Source: Corynebacterium sp. HMSC04H06
GTDB lineage: Bacteria; Actinomycetota; Actinomycetes; Mycobacteriales; Mycobacteriaceae
DNA length: 53,326 nucleotides
Direction of reading: 5' to 3'
NCBI RefSeq assembly: GCF_001815935.1
Contig: NZ_KV823403.1
Location: 1-53,326, forward strand
The notes beneath the pieces are model-generated. The model did no database searches. It worked only from the letters and a program-made list of their open reading frames with translations, and had not been told where the DNA came from. Of this stretch, positions 29,924 through 36,694 are shown in pieces. Positions within the stretch are counted from its first letter, which is position 1. Each line of letters opens with the position of its first letter. A program made the position numbers and the translations under genes.

Positions 29924-30457
29924 GTGGCCGATCTGTCCAACAAGACCGTTGCGGTTATCGCTACCGACGGCTTCGAGGATTCGGAGCTGACCTCCCCGGT
30001 CGAGGCAGTGAAGAACGCGGGCGCGACCGTGAAGATTATCGCCCCGAAGGGCGGCGTCATCGAGGGCAAGAATGGTACCAAGGTCGACGTCGATACCACC
30101 ACGGCCCTGGCCAAGGGTGAGTCTTTCGACGGCATCATCCTGCCCGGGGGCACCGGCAACGCGGATGCGCTACGCATGGACAAGGACGCGGTTGAGCTGG
30201 TAGGAAAGCACGTTGACGCGTACCTGCCTCTCGGCGTCATCTGCCACGGCGCCTGGATCCTCACGGATGCGGACGTGCTCAAGGGCCGCACCCTGACCTC
30301 CTTCCCGTCCCTACAGACGGACCTGCGCAACGCGGGCGCTACCTGGGTCGACGACGAGGTCGTCTGCGACCAAGGCCTGGTTAGCTCCCGCACGCCGGAC
30401 GATCTGCCGGCCTTCAACGATAAGCTGGTTGAGGAGATCGCAGAGGGGCAGCACTAG
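29924..30457 (+). CDS. DJ-1/PfpI family protein (YhbO/PfpI-type)
   Basis: 177 residues. Class I glutamine amidotransferase-like fold with the nucleophile-elbow Cys in GVICHGAWIL and the conserved acidic residue in DGFEDSEL. Family members act as glyoxalase/deglycase-type stress proteins or ATP-independent peptidases as hexamers; which applies here is unclear. The GTG at 29924 has AAGGAG 8 nt upstream and is preferred over the GTG at 29915. Cytoplasmic. Confidence 0.9.
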   Translation: MADLSNKTVAVIATDGFEDSELTSPVEAVKNAGATVKIIAPKGGVIEGKNGTKVDVDTTTALAKGESFDGIILPGGTGNADALRMDKDAVELVGKHVDAYLPLGVICHGAWILTDADVLKGRTLTSFPSLQTDLRNAGATWVDDEVVCDQGLVSSRTPDDLPAFNDKLVEEIAEGQH

Positions 30458-30473
30458 ACCCTGCTTGACGATG

Positions 30474-30510
30474 CCCGGTTGCTGGAGCTTCGCTTCCGCG
30501 GCCGGGTTTT
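30474..30510 (+). terminator. Candidate terminator of the PfpI-family gene
   Basis: An outer CCCGG/CCGGG stem encloses a GGAGC-TTC-GCTTCC inner stem with one bulge, followed by TTTT. The bulged structure makes this less certain than the others. Confidence 0.45.
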
Positions 30511-30524
30511 GCGTGTCTAGTTCT

Positions 30525-31250
30525 CTAGGTCGGGCGCGCGCTAGAGCGATTTCCCATGGTGTGGCGGTCGATGGCGCGTTTGAGCGGGGAGTAGTGCTCG
30601 ACGACGACGCGGCGGTAGGCTTCGGCATCGCCGGCGTAGAGGGCGTTGATGATGTCCTGGTGGGCCTCGACGGTCAGATCGAGGTTTTCCGAAAGGGCGA
30701 TGCGCACGTGCGGAAGGACGGCCATGTGGACCTGCCAGAAGGCATCGGAAAGCTCTTTGATGAGTGGGTTGGATGATACCGAAACCAGCTGGGCGTGGAA
30801 GGCGCGGTCCTCGCGGGTGAACAATTCCCCCTTGGCGCGCCGGGCGCGCATGCGCTCGACGATGGTCTGTAGCTGGGACATGTCCTCGCCGCGGTAGTGG
30901 CTGACCAGGTCATCGGTCATCCATAGGTCGAGGGCCTGGCGGGTGTTGACCACGTCCAGGAGGCGCTCGAGGAAGTGGTCCGTGTCCAAAACGATGCGGA
31001 AGACCATGCTCGTGACCATGGGGGACAGGGACATATCGGCCACGTAGGTGCCGTGGCCGTGGCGCACCTCGACGATGTCCAGACTTGACAGGGTGCGCAC
31101 CGCCTCGCGCACGCTGGAGCGGGAACAGCCCAGTTCCTCGCACAGCGCGGCCTCGGAGGGCAGCATATCGCCGGTGGTCAGCCGCCGGGAGCGGATGTAG
31201 TTGATAATGCCGGTCACGGCATGGGCGGCGGCGCCGGAGTGGTTGAACAT
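30525..31250 (-). CDS. FadR-subfamily GntR transcriptional regulator
   Basis: 241 residues. N-terminal winged helix (about 8-75): LTTGDMLPSEAALCEELGCSRSSVREAVRTL and the wing VEVRHGHGTYVAD. The C-terminal all-helical FCD domain (about 95-225) has the Asp/His metal or ligand site (FHAQLV, VEAHQDI). FadR/LldR-type regulators sense organic acids or sugar acids. The target is unknown; the nearby symporter at 34349 is a candidate but too distant to be sure. An ATG start at 31250. Confidence 0.88.
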   Translation of the reverse strand: MFNHSGAAAHAVTGIINYIRSRRLTTGDMLPSEAALCEELGCSRSSVREAVRTLSSLDIVEVRHGHGTYVADMSLSPMVTSMVFRIVLDTDHFLERLLDVVNTRQALDLWMTDDLVSHYRGEDMSQLQTIVERMRARRAKGELFTREDRAFHAQLVSVSSNPLIKELSDAFWQVHMAVLPHVRIALSENLDLTVEAHQDIINALYAGDAEAYRRVVVEHYSPLKRAIDRHTMGNRSSARPT

Positions 31251-31706
31251 GGAGGGACTGACTTTCTAGCTTTCTAGCTCGGGGCCGGCGGTTTCAGTTC
31301 CTTTTAGTTTAGTCGGTGCGTGCTAAGTGGCGTGAGTTGTTTCGGTGTTGGTTCGGTGTTGGTTCGGTGGTGGAAATATTTGGTGGCCGGGCCGCGGGGG
31401 TAGTGTGTCCGGAGCCCTATAAACGACACTTATGCGACGCGAGACACTGTAAACATCCGGTGTGAATCAAATGTAGCCGATTTGTTATCAAAGGTCTGGC
31501 CTGCGATTACGGCCCCATTTTGCGGCCATTCATGGAAAATACAGACTTTTTCATGGCGATATTGAGCTGGGCGCGTACCTTGGTGGACAGCACGGAAAAG
31601 CGAATAAGTTAACTACACCGGTGAGAGGAAAGCAAATCACGGGTGTAGGCCGTGTGTTTCCGACAGACGAAATTACCAATAACTAACCGAGAGGAAAGTG
31701 TGACTA
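31251..31706. other. 456-bp intergenic region with tandem 11-bp repeats
   Basis: No gene seen. It separates the divergent FadR-type regulator gene and the PRC-barrel gene. It contains three head-to-tail copies of an 11-bp unit (TTCGGTGTTGG, last copy TTCGGTGGTGG) at 31341-31373, and two tandem CTTTCTAG units near 31263. A TAAGTT -10-like element at 31606 with TTGGTG about 19 bp upstream could serve the PRC-barrel gene. Confidence 0.5.
31341..31373. repeat. Three tandem 11-bp direct repeats
   Basis: Units at 31341-31351, 31352-31362 and 31363-31373 read TTCGGTGTTGG, TTCGGTGTTGG and TTCGGTGGTGG. One unit is about one DNA helical turn, so bound proteins would stack on one face. Candidate regulator site upstream of the FadR-type gene. 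Confidence 0.7.
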
Positions 31707-32651
31707 ATGTCTAAGGACATCAAGGACCTGCTCAACGCTACCGCCTACGACAAGGACGGCGAGAAGCTCGGCGACGTAAATGAGATCTTCGTGGACGACA
31801 ATACCGGTAAGCCCACCTTCGTGGATGTCAAGCACGGTCTGTTCGGCATGAACAGCAGCCTGGTCCCGCTGCGCGGCCACGACTTCAACGGCGACGAGCT
31901 GCGTCTGGCATTCTCCAAGGATCGCATCAAGGATGCCCCGGACTTCGATTCCGACTCCGCACTGACCCCGGAACAGCAGAACGACATCTTCCGCCACTAC
32001 GGCCTGGAGCAGGCCGAGGACCGCACCGAGTACCGCGACGCCAACCGCGACGTTAACCGCGAGCAGGGTCGCACCGACGCCGGCACCGCTGGCGTTGCCG
32101 GCGCTGGCGCTGGCGCGGGTGTTGCAGGCGCTGGTGTTGCCGGCGAGCGCACCGCTGCTGACGAGAAGAAGGTTGCTGGCGAGCACGCAGCTGACAAGAA
32201 CGTTGCTGACCGCGAGGCTGCAACCGCTGACCGTCAGGCCGCCGCTAACGACCGCACCGCTGCCACCAACGACGGCTCCATGATCCGTTCCGAGGAGCAG
32301 CTCAACGTTAACAAGGAAAATGTTGCCACCGGCGAGGCTCGCCTGCGCAAGTACGTGGTCACCGACACCGAGACCGTCGAGGTTCCGGTCACCCACGAAG
32401 AGGTCCGCGTCGAGCGCACCCCGATCTCCGAGGAAGAAGCCGCTAACTTTACCGGTGAGATCAAGGACGGCGACACCGACGAGGCTTCCGTTACCCTGCA
32501 CGAAGAGCGCGTTGACGTGAACAAGGAGACCGTCCCGGTCGAGAAGATCAACCTCAACAAGGAGCAGGTCACCGAGACCCAGCGCCACACCGAGGAGCTG
32601 CGCAAGGAGCAGATCGACACCGACGGCATCGGTACCCAGGACAAGAAGTAA
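31707..32651 (+). CDS. PRC-barrel and DUF2382 (YsnF/AvaK) domain stress protein
   Basis: 314 residues. N-terminal PRC-barrel (about 5-80: LLNATAYDKDGEKLGDVNEIFVD, PLRGHDFNGDELRL). The middle (about 100-190) is an Ala/Gly/Asp/Arg low-complexity linker. The C-terminal DUF2382 domain (about 195-305) contains RSEEQLNVNKENV, LRKYVVTDTETVEVPV and repeated ERVDVNKETVPVEK units. This architecture is common in stress- or photosynthesis-associated proteins; precise function unknown. ATG at 31707 follows GAGAGGAAAG. Soluble, no signal. A strong terminator follows. Confidence 0.88.
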   Translation: MSKDIKDLLNATAYDKDGEKLGDVNEIFVDDNTGKPTFVDVKHGLFGMNSSLVPLRGHDFNGDELRLAFSKDRIKDAPDFDSDSALTPEQQNDIFRHYGLEQAEDRTEYRDANRDVNREQGRTDAGTAGVAGAGAGAGVAGAGVAGERTAADEKKVAGEHAADKNVADREAATADRQAAANDRTAATNDGSMIRSEEQLNVNKENVATGEARLRKYVVTDTETVEVPVTHEEVRVERTPISEEEAANFTGEIKDGDTDEASVTLHEERVDVNKETVPVEKINLNKEQVTETQRHTEELRKEQIDTDGIGTQDKK

Positions 32652-32675
32652 ACACTTCCTCGTCTGACTAGCACG

Positions 32676-32706
32676 CCCCGGCAGGCCCTGCGCCTGCCGG
32701 GGTTTT
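32676..32706 (+). terminator. Intrinsic terminator of the PRC-barrel gene
   Basis: Perfect 11-bp stem (CCCCGGCAGGC / GCCTGCCGGGG), 5-nt loop, then TTTTGTG. Strong Rho-independent terminator. Confidence 0.92.
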
Positions 32707-32873
32707 GTGCTGCCTGCGGTATTTTGTCCGCCCGTTTGGTACTGGCTGCGGCCTTTTACCTGCCGGTTTCGTGCCGGCTGTAGGCCCATGTTCGCCATTG
32801 TGGCCGGTGGGGCGGTGCGCCGGCGGTCCAAGGATACTGGTAAGGTATTTCGGTTCCAGTAGTTCCCGCTGCC

Positions 32874-34112
32874 GTGCGCAGCTTCCGAAAACTCAAGAAG
32901 GTGACCCATACGTCCGTAACGCACGCCGACAACGACAAGCTTCTTAACCCGACTTTCATCCTCGCGTGGATCGTCAATTTCGCGCAGTTTCTGGTCTTCT
33001 ACATCCTGATCACCACGATGGCGGTCTACGCCGTCACCCAGTTTGGTGCCTCCGATACCGCCGGCGGCTTCGCCGCTAGCTCCTTCGTCGTGGGCGCCAC
33101 CGTAGCCCGGCTTTTCTCCGGCTACGTGGTCGACACTGTGGGGCGCCGCTCCTCGCTCATGGTGTCGCTGGTGTTGGTTGTGGTCAGCTGTGCTTTGTAC
33201 TTCCCAGCGCACTCGCTGGCGGTACTGATTCCCGTTCGCTTCATCCACGGTGTGGGCTACGCGGTGGCCTCCACGGCGATTATGGCCGTGGCCCAGGCAG
33301 TCATCCCGAACCGCAAGCGCGCCGAAGGTACCGGCTACTTCGCACTCGGTACCACCCTGGCAACGGCAGTCGGCCCGGCCGTTGGCCTCTTCCTGGCCAA
33401 CGGGCCGGGGTATACCACGATGTTCGTGGTCGTCTCCGCGTTGACCGTCATCGATCTGGTTGTCGCCTGGTTCCTTAAGGTTCCGGAGAACAACCGCGAC
33501 TACCGGCCGAAGTTCACCTTGGCCTCGGTGGTCCACCCGCGGGTCGCGCCCATCGGCTTGTTCATGTTCCTGGTTGGCATCGGTTATGCCGGCGTGGTTA
33601 CCTTCCTTAACTCTTATGCGCACGCGACCGGCCTGACCGCCGGCGCAGGGCTGTTCTTCATCGCCTACGCCGCGATGACCTTCGCCATGCGTTTCTTCCT
33701 GGGGCGCCTCCAGGACCGCCGCGGTGACAACAGCGTCATCTACATCACGCTGGCCGGCTTTATCGCCGGCCTCGTTCTGCTGGCCACCGCGACCGCCGAC
33801 TGGCACGTGGTTATCGCTGGTGCGCTCGTGGGCTTGGGCTACGGCTCCATCATGCCGGCCGTGCAAGCTATTTCCGTGCGCCTCGTTAAGCGCGAGGAAA
33901 TGGGCGCCGGCATCTCAACTATGTTCCTCTTCCTTGACCTAGGCGTGGGGCTGGGCCCGATTTTCCTGGGCATGCTCATTACTTCGACCGGCTACTCGGC
34001 CATGTACTGGTTGCTCGCCGGCCTCATCGTGGTGGCGGGGTGCGTTTATTACCTCGTGCACGGTCGCACCGATGCCGCCAAGGGGAGCAACTTGCACACC
34101 GAAGACATTTAG
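32874..34112 (+). CDS. MFS transporter (12 TM)
   Basis: 412 residues with twelve hydrophobic helices. Motif A-like FSGYVVDTVGRRSSL after TM2 and the second-half counterpart FFLGRLQDRRGDNS mark an MFS antiporter-type carrier. The ALGTTLATAVGPAVGLFL stretch in TM5 resembles motif C, favouring drug or metabolite export. Substrate unknown. The start is uncertain: GTG 32874 or GTG 32901, neither with a good ribosome site. A TAAGGT box near 32840 could be the -10. Followed by two copies of an inverted-repeat element. Confidence 0.85.
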   Translation: MRSFRKLKKVTHTSVTHADNDKLLNPTFILAWIVNFAQFLVFYILITTMAVYAVTQFGASDTAGGFAASSFVVGATVARLFSGYVVDTVGRRSSLMVSLVLVVVSCALYFPAHSLAVLIPVRFIHGVGYAVASTAIMAVAQAVIPNRKRAEGTGYFALGTTLATAVGPAVGLFLANGPGYTTMFVVVSALTVIDLVVAWFLKVPENNRDYRPKFTLASVVHPRVAPIGLFMFLVGIGYAGVVTFLNSYAHATGLTAGAGLFFIAYAAMTFAMRFFLGRLQDRRGDNSVIYITLAGFIAGLVLLATATADWHVVIAGALVGLGYGSIMPAVQAISVRLVKREEMGAGISTMFLFLDLGVGLGPIFLGMLITSTGYSAMYWLLAGLIVVAGCVYYLVHGRTDAAKGSNLHTEDI

Positions 34113-34119
34113 GGGTGCG

Positions 34120-34186
34120 CCCTTCGCGCTCACGGGGAGCAGATTTTTGCATGGCTGGGCCTTGCCGGTGACCGCGAAGGGTTCAT
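34120..34186. repeat. Interspersed inverted-repeat element, copy A
   Basis: Arms CCCTTCGCGCTCACG (34120-34134) and GGTGACCGCGAAGGG (34167-34181) are 13/15 complementary and are followed by TTCATGAAG. Unit length arm-to-arm is 62 bp. Copy B lies 105 bp downstream and copy C at 44906. The interior differs between copies while the arms are conserved, as in REP-like or miniature mobile elements. Confidence 0.8.
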
Positions 34187-34224
34187 GAAGGGGGAGATTG
34201 ATACCCGGCGGCCGGGAGGGTGTG

Positions 34225-34291
34225 CCCTTCGCGCTCACGGGGAGCGGATTCTGGTGTAGCCGGTCCTTGCTGGTGGCCGCGAAGGGTTCAT
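34225..34291. repeat. Interspersed inverted-repeat element, copy B
   Basis: Same left arm as copy A (34225-34239) and a right arm GGTGGCCGCGAAGGG (34272-34286) with one change, again followed by TTCATGAAG. Arm-to-arm length is 62 bp. With copy A it forms a direct tandem pair between the MFS gene and the symporter gene. Confidence 0.8.
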
Positions 34292-34309
34292 GAAGGTGAA
34301 AAGGGCATG

Positions 34310-34330
34310 AAAAAAGCCCCCGAAGGGGCT
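34310..34330 (-). terminator. Intrinsic terminator of the symporter gene
   Basis: On the minus strand a 6-bp stem (AGCCCC / GGGGCT) with a UUCG loop is followed by TTTTTT. Short but very stable tetraloop hairpin, 19 bp past the symporter stop. Confidence 0.85.
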
Positions 34331-34348
34331 AGTTCATTTGGTGCCGGT

Positions 34349-35737
34349 TTAGGCGGCGGGTTGCTTGGACGGCTCGATGATGTCGCCGACGCCGTGCTCG
34401 GCGGCGTCCCAGACTTGCTTGTCCTGGATGCCGGCGCGCTTGGCGACGATGGTGGCGCACACGGACTGGCCGGTGACGTTGACGGCGGTGCGGCCCATGT
34501 CGATGATGGGTTCGATGGCCAGCAGGAGGCCGACGCCGGCCAGCGGCAGGCCCAGGGTGGATAGCGTCAGAGTCAGCATGACGGTCGCGCCGGTGGTGCC
34601 CGCGGTGGCTGCGGAGCCGATGACCGATACGAAGATGATGAGCAGGTACTGGGTCGGGCTCAGCGGGATGTCGTAGAACTGGGCGACGAAGATGGCGGCG
34701 ATGGCCGGGTAGATGGAGGCGCAGCCGTCCATCTTGGTGGTCGCGCCCAGCGGGATGGCGAAGGAAGCGTATTCGCGCGGCACTCCCATGGCCTTTTCGG
34801 TGAAGCGCTGGGTTACCGGCATAACGCCCATGGAGGAACGGGTGACAAAGCCCAGGGAGAACACGGGCCAAACGCGCTTGTAGAAGCCCATGACCGGGAT
34901 GCGGTTGTAGGCCAGAACGGCGGGGTAGACGACCAGGATGACCAGGGCCAGGCCGACGTACATGGCGAGGACGAACTTGCCCAAGGAGGCGAGGGCGTCC
35001 CAGCCGTAGGAGGAGACCGCCTTACCGATGAGCGCGGCGGTACCGATAGGCGCCAGGCGGATGATCCACCACAGTACGACCTGGATGACCTTGAGGAAGG
35101 ACTCGGTGAAGTTCAGGAACGGGTCGGCGGCCTTGCCGGCCTTGACGGCGGCGATACCGAGCGCCAGGGAGACGACGAGGATCTGCAGGGCGCCGAAGCT
35201 CAGCGAGACCTCGTTGTCGCTGAAGGAAGCGCCCAGGCCGATGAAGTTTTCCGGGACGATGGATTGGATAAAGCCCAGCCAGGAGCCGACGTTGCTCGGT
35301 TCCGCGGCGGTGGTCGCGTCCACGGTGGTGCCCACGCCCGGCTTCATGACGACGGCGACGAGGATGCCGATGACTACGGAAATCAGGGCGGTGATGGCGA
35401 ACCAGATGAGGGTGGAAATCGCCAGGGACGCAGCGTTGGCGACCTTGCGCAGGTTGGCGACCGAGGTGATGACCGCGGCGAAGATGAGCGGCGGCACCAT
35501 GACCTTGAGGAGCTGGACGTAGGCGGAGCCGACGCCAGTGAGCAGGGAGGTCAGCCAGTTGGGATTCTCGGAGGTGCCGCCCATGCCGGCGGCGATAAAG
35601 CCGAGGATAAGGCCGACAATCAGGCCGGCGATAACTTGGGCACCGAAGCCGGTGGCCCACTTGGGTAGGCCGGAGGAGCCGCGGGTGTTCTTGTCGTCGG
35701 CAGGCGTGGCTGCGGACGACGGTGTGGAAGAGGACAT
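34349..35737 (-). CDS. Dicarboxylate/amino acid:cation symporter (DAACS family)
   Basis: 462 residues. Family landmarks: N-terminal VIAGLIVGLILGFIAAG, the YVQLLKVMVPPLIFAAVI region, the Ser-rich hairpin FVTRSSMGVMPVTQRF, and the substrate/Na+ motif PLGATTKMDGCASIYPAIAAIFVAQ. The TVNVTGQ-like segment (TAVNVTGQSVCATIVA) completes the C-terminal site. Expected to import glutamate, aspartate, succinate/malate or cystine with Na+ or H+; the substrate cannot be fixed. The N-terminal ~28 residues are Ser/Thr-rich and cytoplasmic. A terminator follows. Confidence 0.92.
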   Translation of the reverse strand: MSSSTPSSAATPADDKNTRGSSGLPKWATGFGAQVIAGLIVGLILGFIAAGMGGTSENPNWLTSLLTGVGSAYVQLLKVMVPPLIFAAVITSVANLRKVANAASLAISTLIWFAITALISVVIGILVAVVMKPGVGTTVDATTAAEPSNVGSWLGFIQSIVPENFIGLGASFSDNEVSLSFGALQILVVSLALGIAAVKAGKAADPFLNFTESFLKVIQVVLWWIIRLAPIGTAALIGKAVSSYGWDALASLGKFVLAMYVGLALVILVVYPAVLAYNRIPVMGFYKRVWPVFSLGFVTRSSMGVMPVTQRFTEKAMGVPREYASFAIPLGATTKMDGCASIYPAIAAIFVAQFYDIPLSPTQYLLIIFVSVIGSAATAGTTGATVMLTLTLSTLGLPLAGVGLLLAIEPIIDMGRTAVNVTGQSVCATIVAKRAGIQDKQVWDAAEHGVGDIIEPSKQPAA

Positions 35738-35887
35738 GAGAAACCTTCTTTAAAATGAACCGACTAGGTTAGGAAAAATAGACAGGGTAGTTCTTTTGAT
35801 TGCCTGTTCTACCTTAGACCCTGGCAGGTCAATCGCACAATCCTGTGGTCCCTGGCCGGTGGTGAAAGCTCCTGGCGGAATGGGAAT

Positions 35888-36586
35888 ATGGGCCTTGAGA
35901 TACTGGACGATTCGCAGCTGGAACGCATTCTCGTGGTGGTGGCGCACCCGGATGATGCCGAGTACGGGATTTCCTGCGCGGCAAAGCAATGGATTGACGC
36001 CGGCAAGGAGGTGGCCTACCTGCTGGTCACTGCAGGCGAGGCCGGGATTAGGAGCCTGCCGCCGGAAGAATGTGGTCCGCTGCGCGCCGAGGAGCAGCGG
36101 CGCGCCTGCGCGGCCGTCGGGGTCGAGGACTTGGAAATCCTGGACTTCCCGGACGGGTTGGTGGAGGCCTCGCCGCAGGTGCGCCGGGCCATTGCCACCA
36201 AGATCCGGAAGTTTAAGCCGGACACCGTCGCCATCATGATGTACGGCCTGCAGGCGCGGTGGGGGTTGAACCACGTCGATCACCGCGCGGTGGGCGTGTC
36301 CATGATTGACGCCATCCGGGACGCTGACAACCCCTGGATCTTCCAAGACTTGGGCCTGCCGGCCCACAAGGCGCAGCGGCTGCTGGTGGCTAACGACCCG
36401 GACAGCACCCACGTCCAGACGCTGAGTGAGGACGCGGTGGCTGGTGGGGTGGCATCATTGAGCGAGCACAAGCGCTACCTAAAAGAGTTACCCGACCACC
36501 CGCGGCCGGAGGATTTCATCCCGCAGATGGTGGCGTTGGACGGCGGCGGCTACGGGCTGCGGGTCCGCGTCTACGATCCGGTCTAG
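35888..36586 (+). CDS. PIG-L family deacetylase
   Basis: 232 residues. LmbE/PIG-L zinc hydrolase fold: VVVAHPDDAEYG (metal His and Asp, catalytic Asp) and the second metal site NHVDHRAVG. It is clearly distinct from Mca at 2509 and shorter. Members de-N-acetylate GlcNAc-type substrates, including mycothiol precursors and antibiotic intermediates; the substrate here is unknown. The start ATG has only a weak GGAATGGGA region upstream. It lies just before the formate dehydrogenase operon but is separated by a probable promoter. Confidence 0.85.
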   Translation: MGLEILDDSQLERILVVVAHPDDAEYGISCAAKQWIDAGKEVAYLLVTAGEAGIRSLPPEECGPLRAEEQRRACAAVGVEDLEILDFPDGLVEASPQVRRAIATKIRKFKPDTVAIMMYGLQARWGLNHVDHRAVGVSMIDAIRDADNPWIFQDLGLPAHKAQRLLVANDPDSTHVQTLSEDAVAGGVASLSEHKRYLKELPDHPRPEDFIPQMVALDGGGYGLRVRVYDPV

Positions 36587-36644
36587 GTCGCGGGAAATTG
36601 ACGCGGCAACGAAAAGCCGTGGCCGTGGCTTAAACCGGGCTTAA

Positions 36645-36663
36645 TTAGGATAGCCTTTCTGGA
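36645..36663. promoter_or_regulatory. Candidate DtxR iron-regulator box upstream of fdhA
   Basis: TTAGGATAGCCTTTCTGGA matches the DtxR consensus well in its left half and centre (TTAGG-TAGCCT), and ATTAGGATAGC is identical to the left part of the classical tox operator as I recall it. The right half-site is poor. It would overlap the -35 region of the leaderless fdhA promoter (-10 TAAGTT at 36683-36688). Iron control would suit an Fe-S-rich enzyme, but binding is inferred. Confidence 0.4.
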
Positions 36664-36694
36664 AATTGGAGGGTGTGCGCCGTAAGTTTAGGGC

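Noticed and set aside
29776..30120. 114-codon plus-strand frame before and within the PfpI-family gene
   Set aside because: Overlaps the PfpI-family gene in another frame, with no homology and no initiation signal.
31704..33866. 720-codon minus-strand frame opposite the PRC-barrel and MFS genes
   Set aside because: Crosses a strong terminator and two plus-strand genes with clear homology; not a real gene.
34120..34291. CRISPR array
   Set aside because: Only two tandem units with internal palindromic arms and a single interval; no regular spacers and no cas genes nearby.
35764..35782. Second DtxR box near the symporter/PIG-L intergenic region
   Set aside because: Only the left half TAGGTTAGG matches; the rest is A-rich and unlike the consensus.
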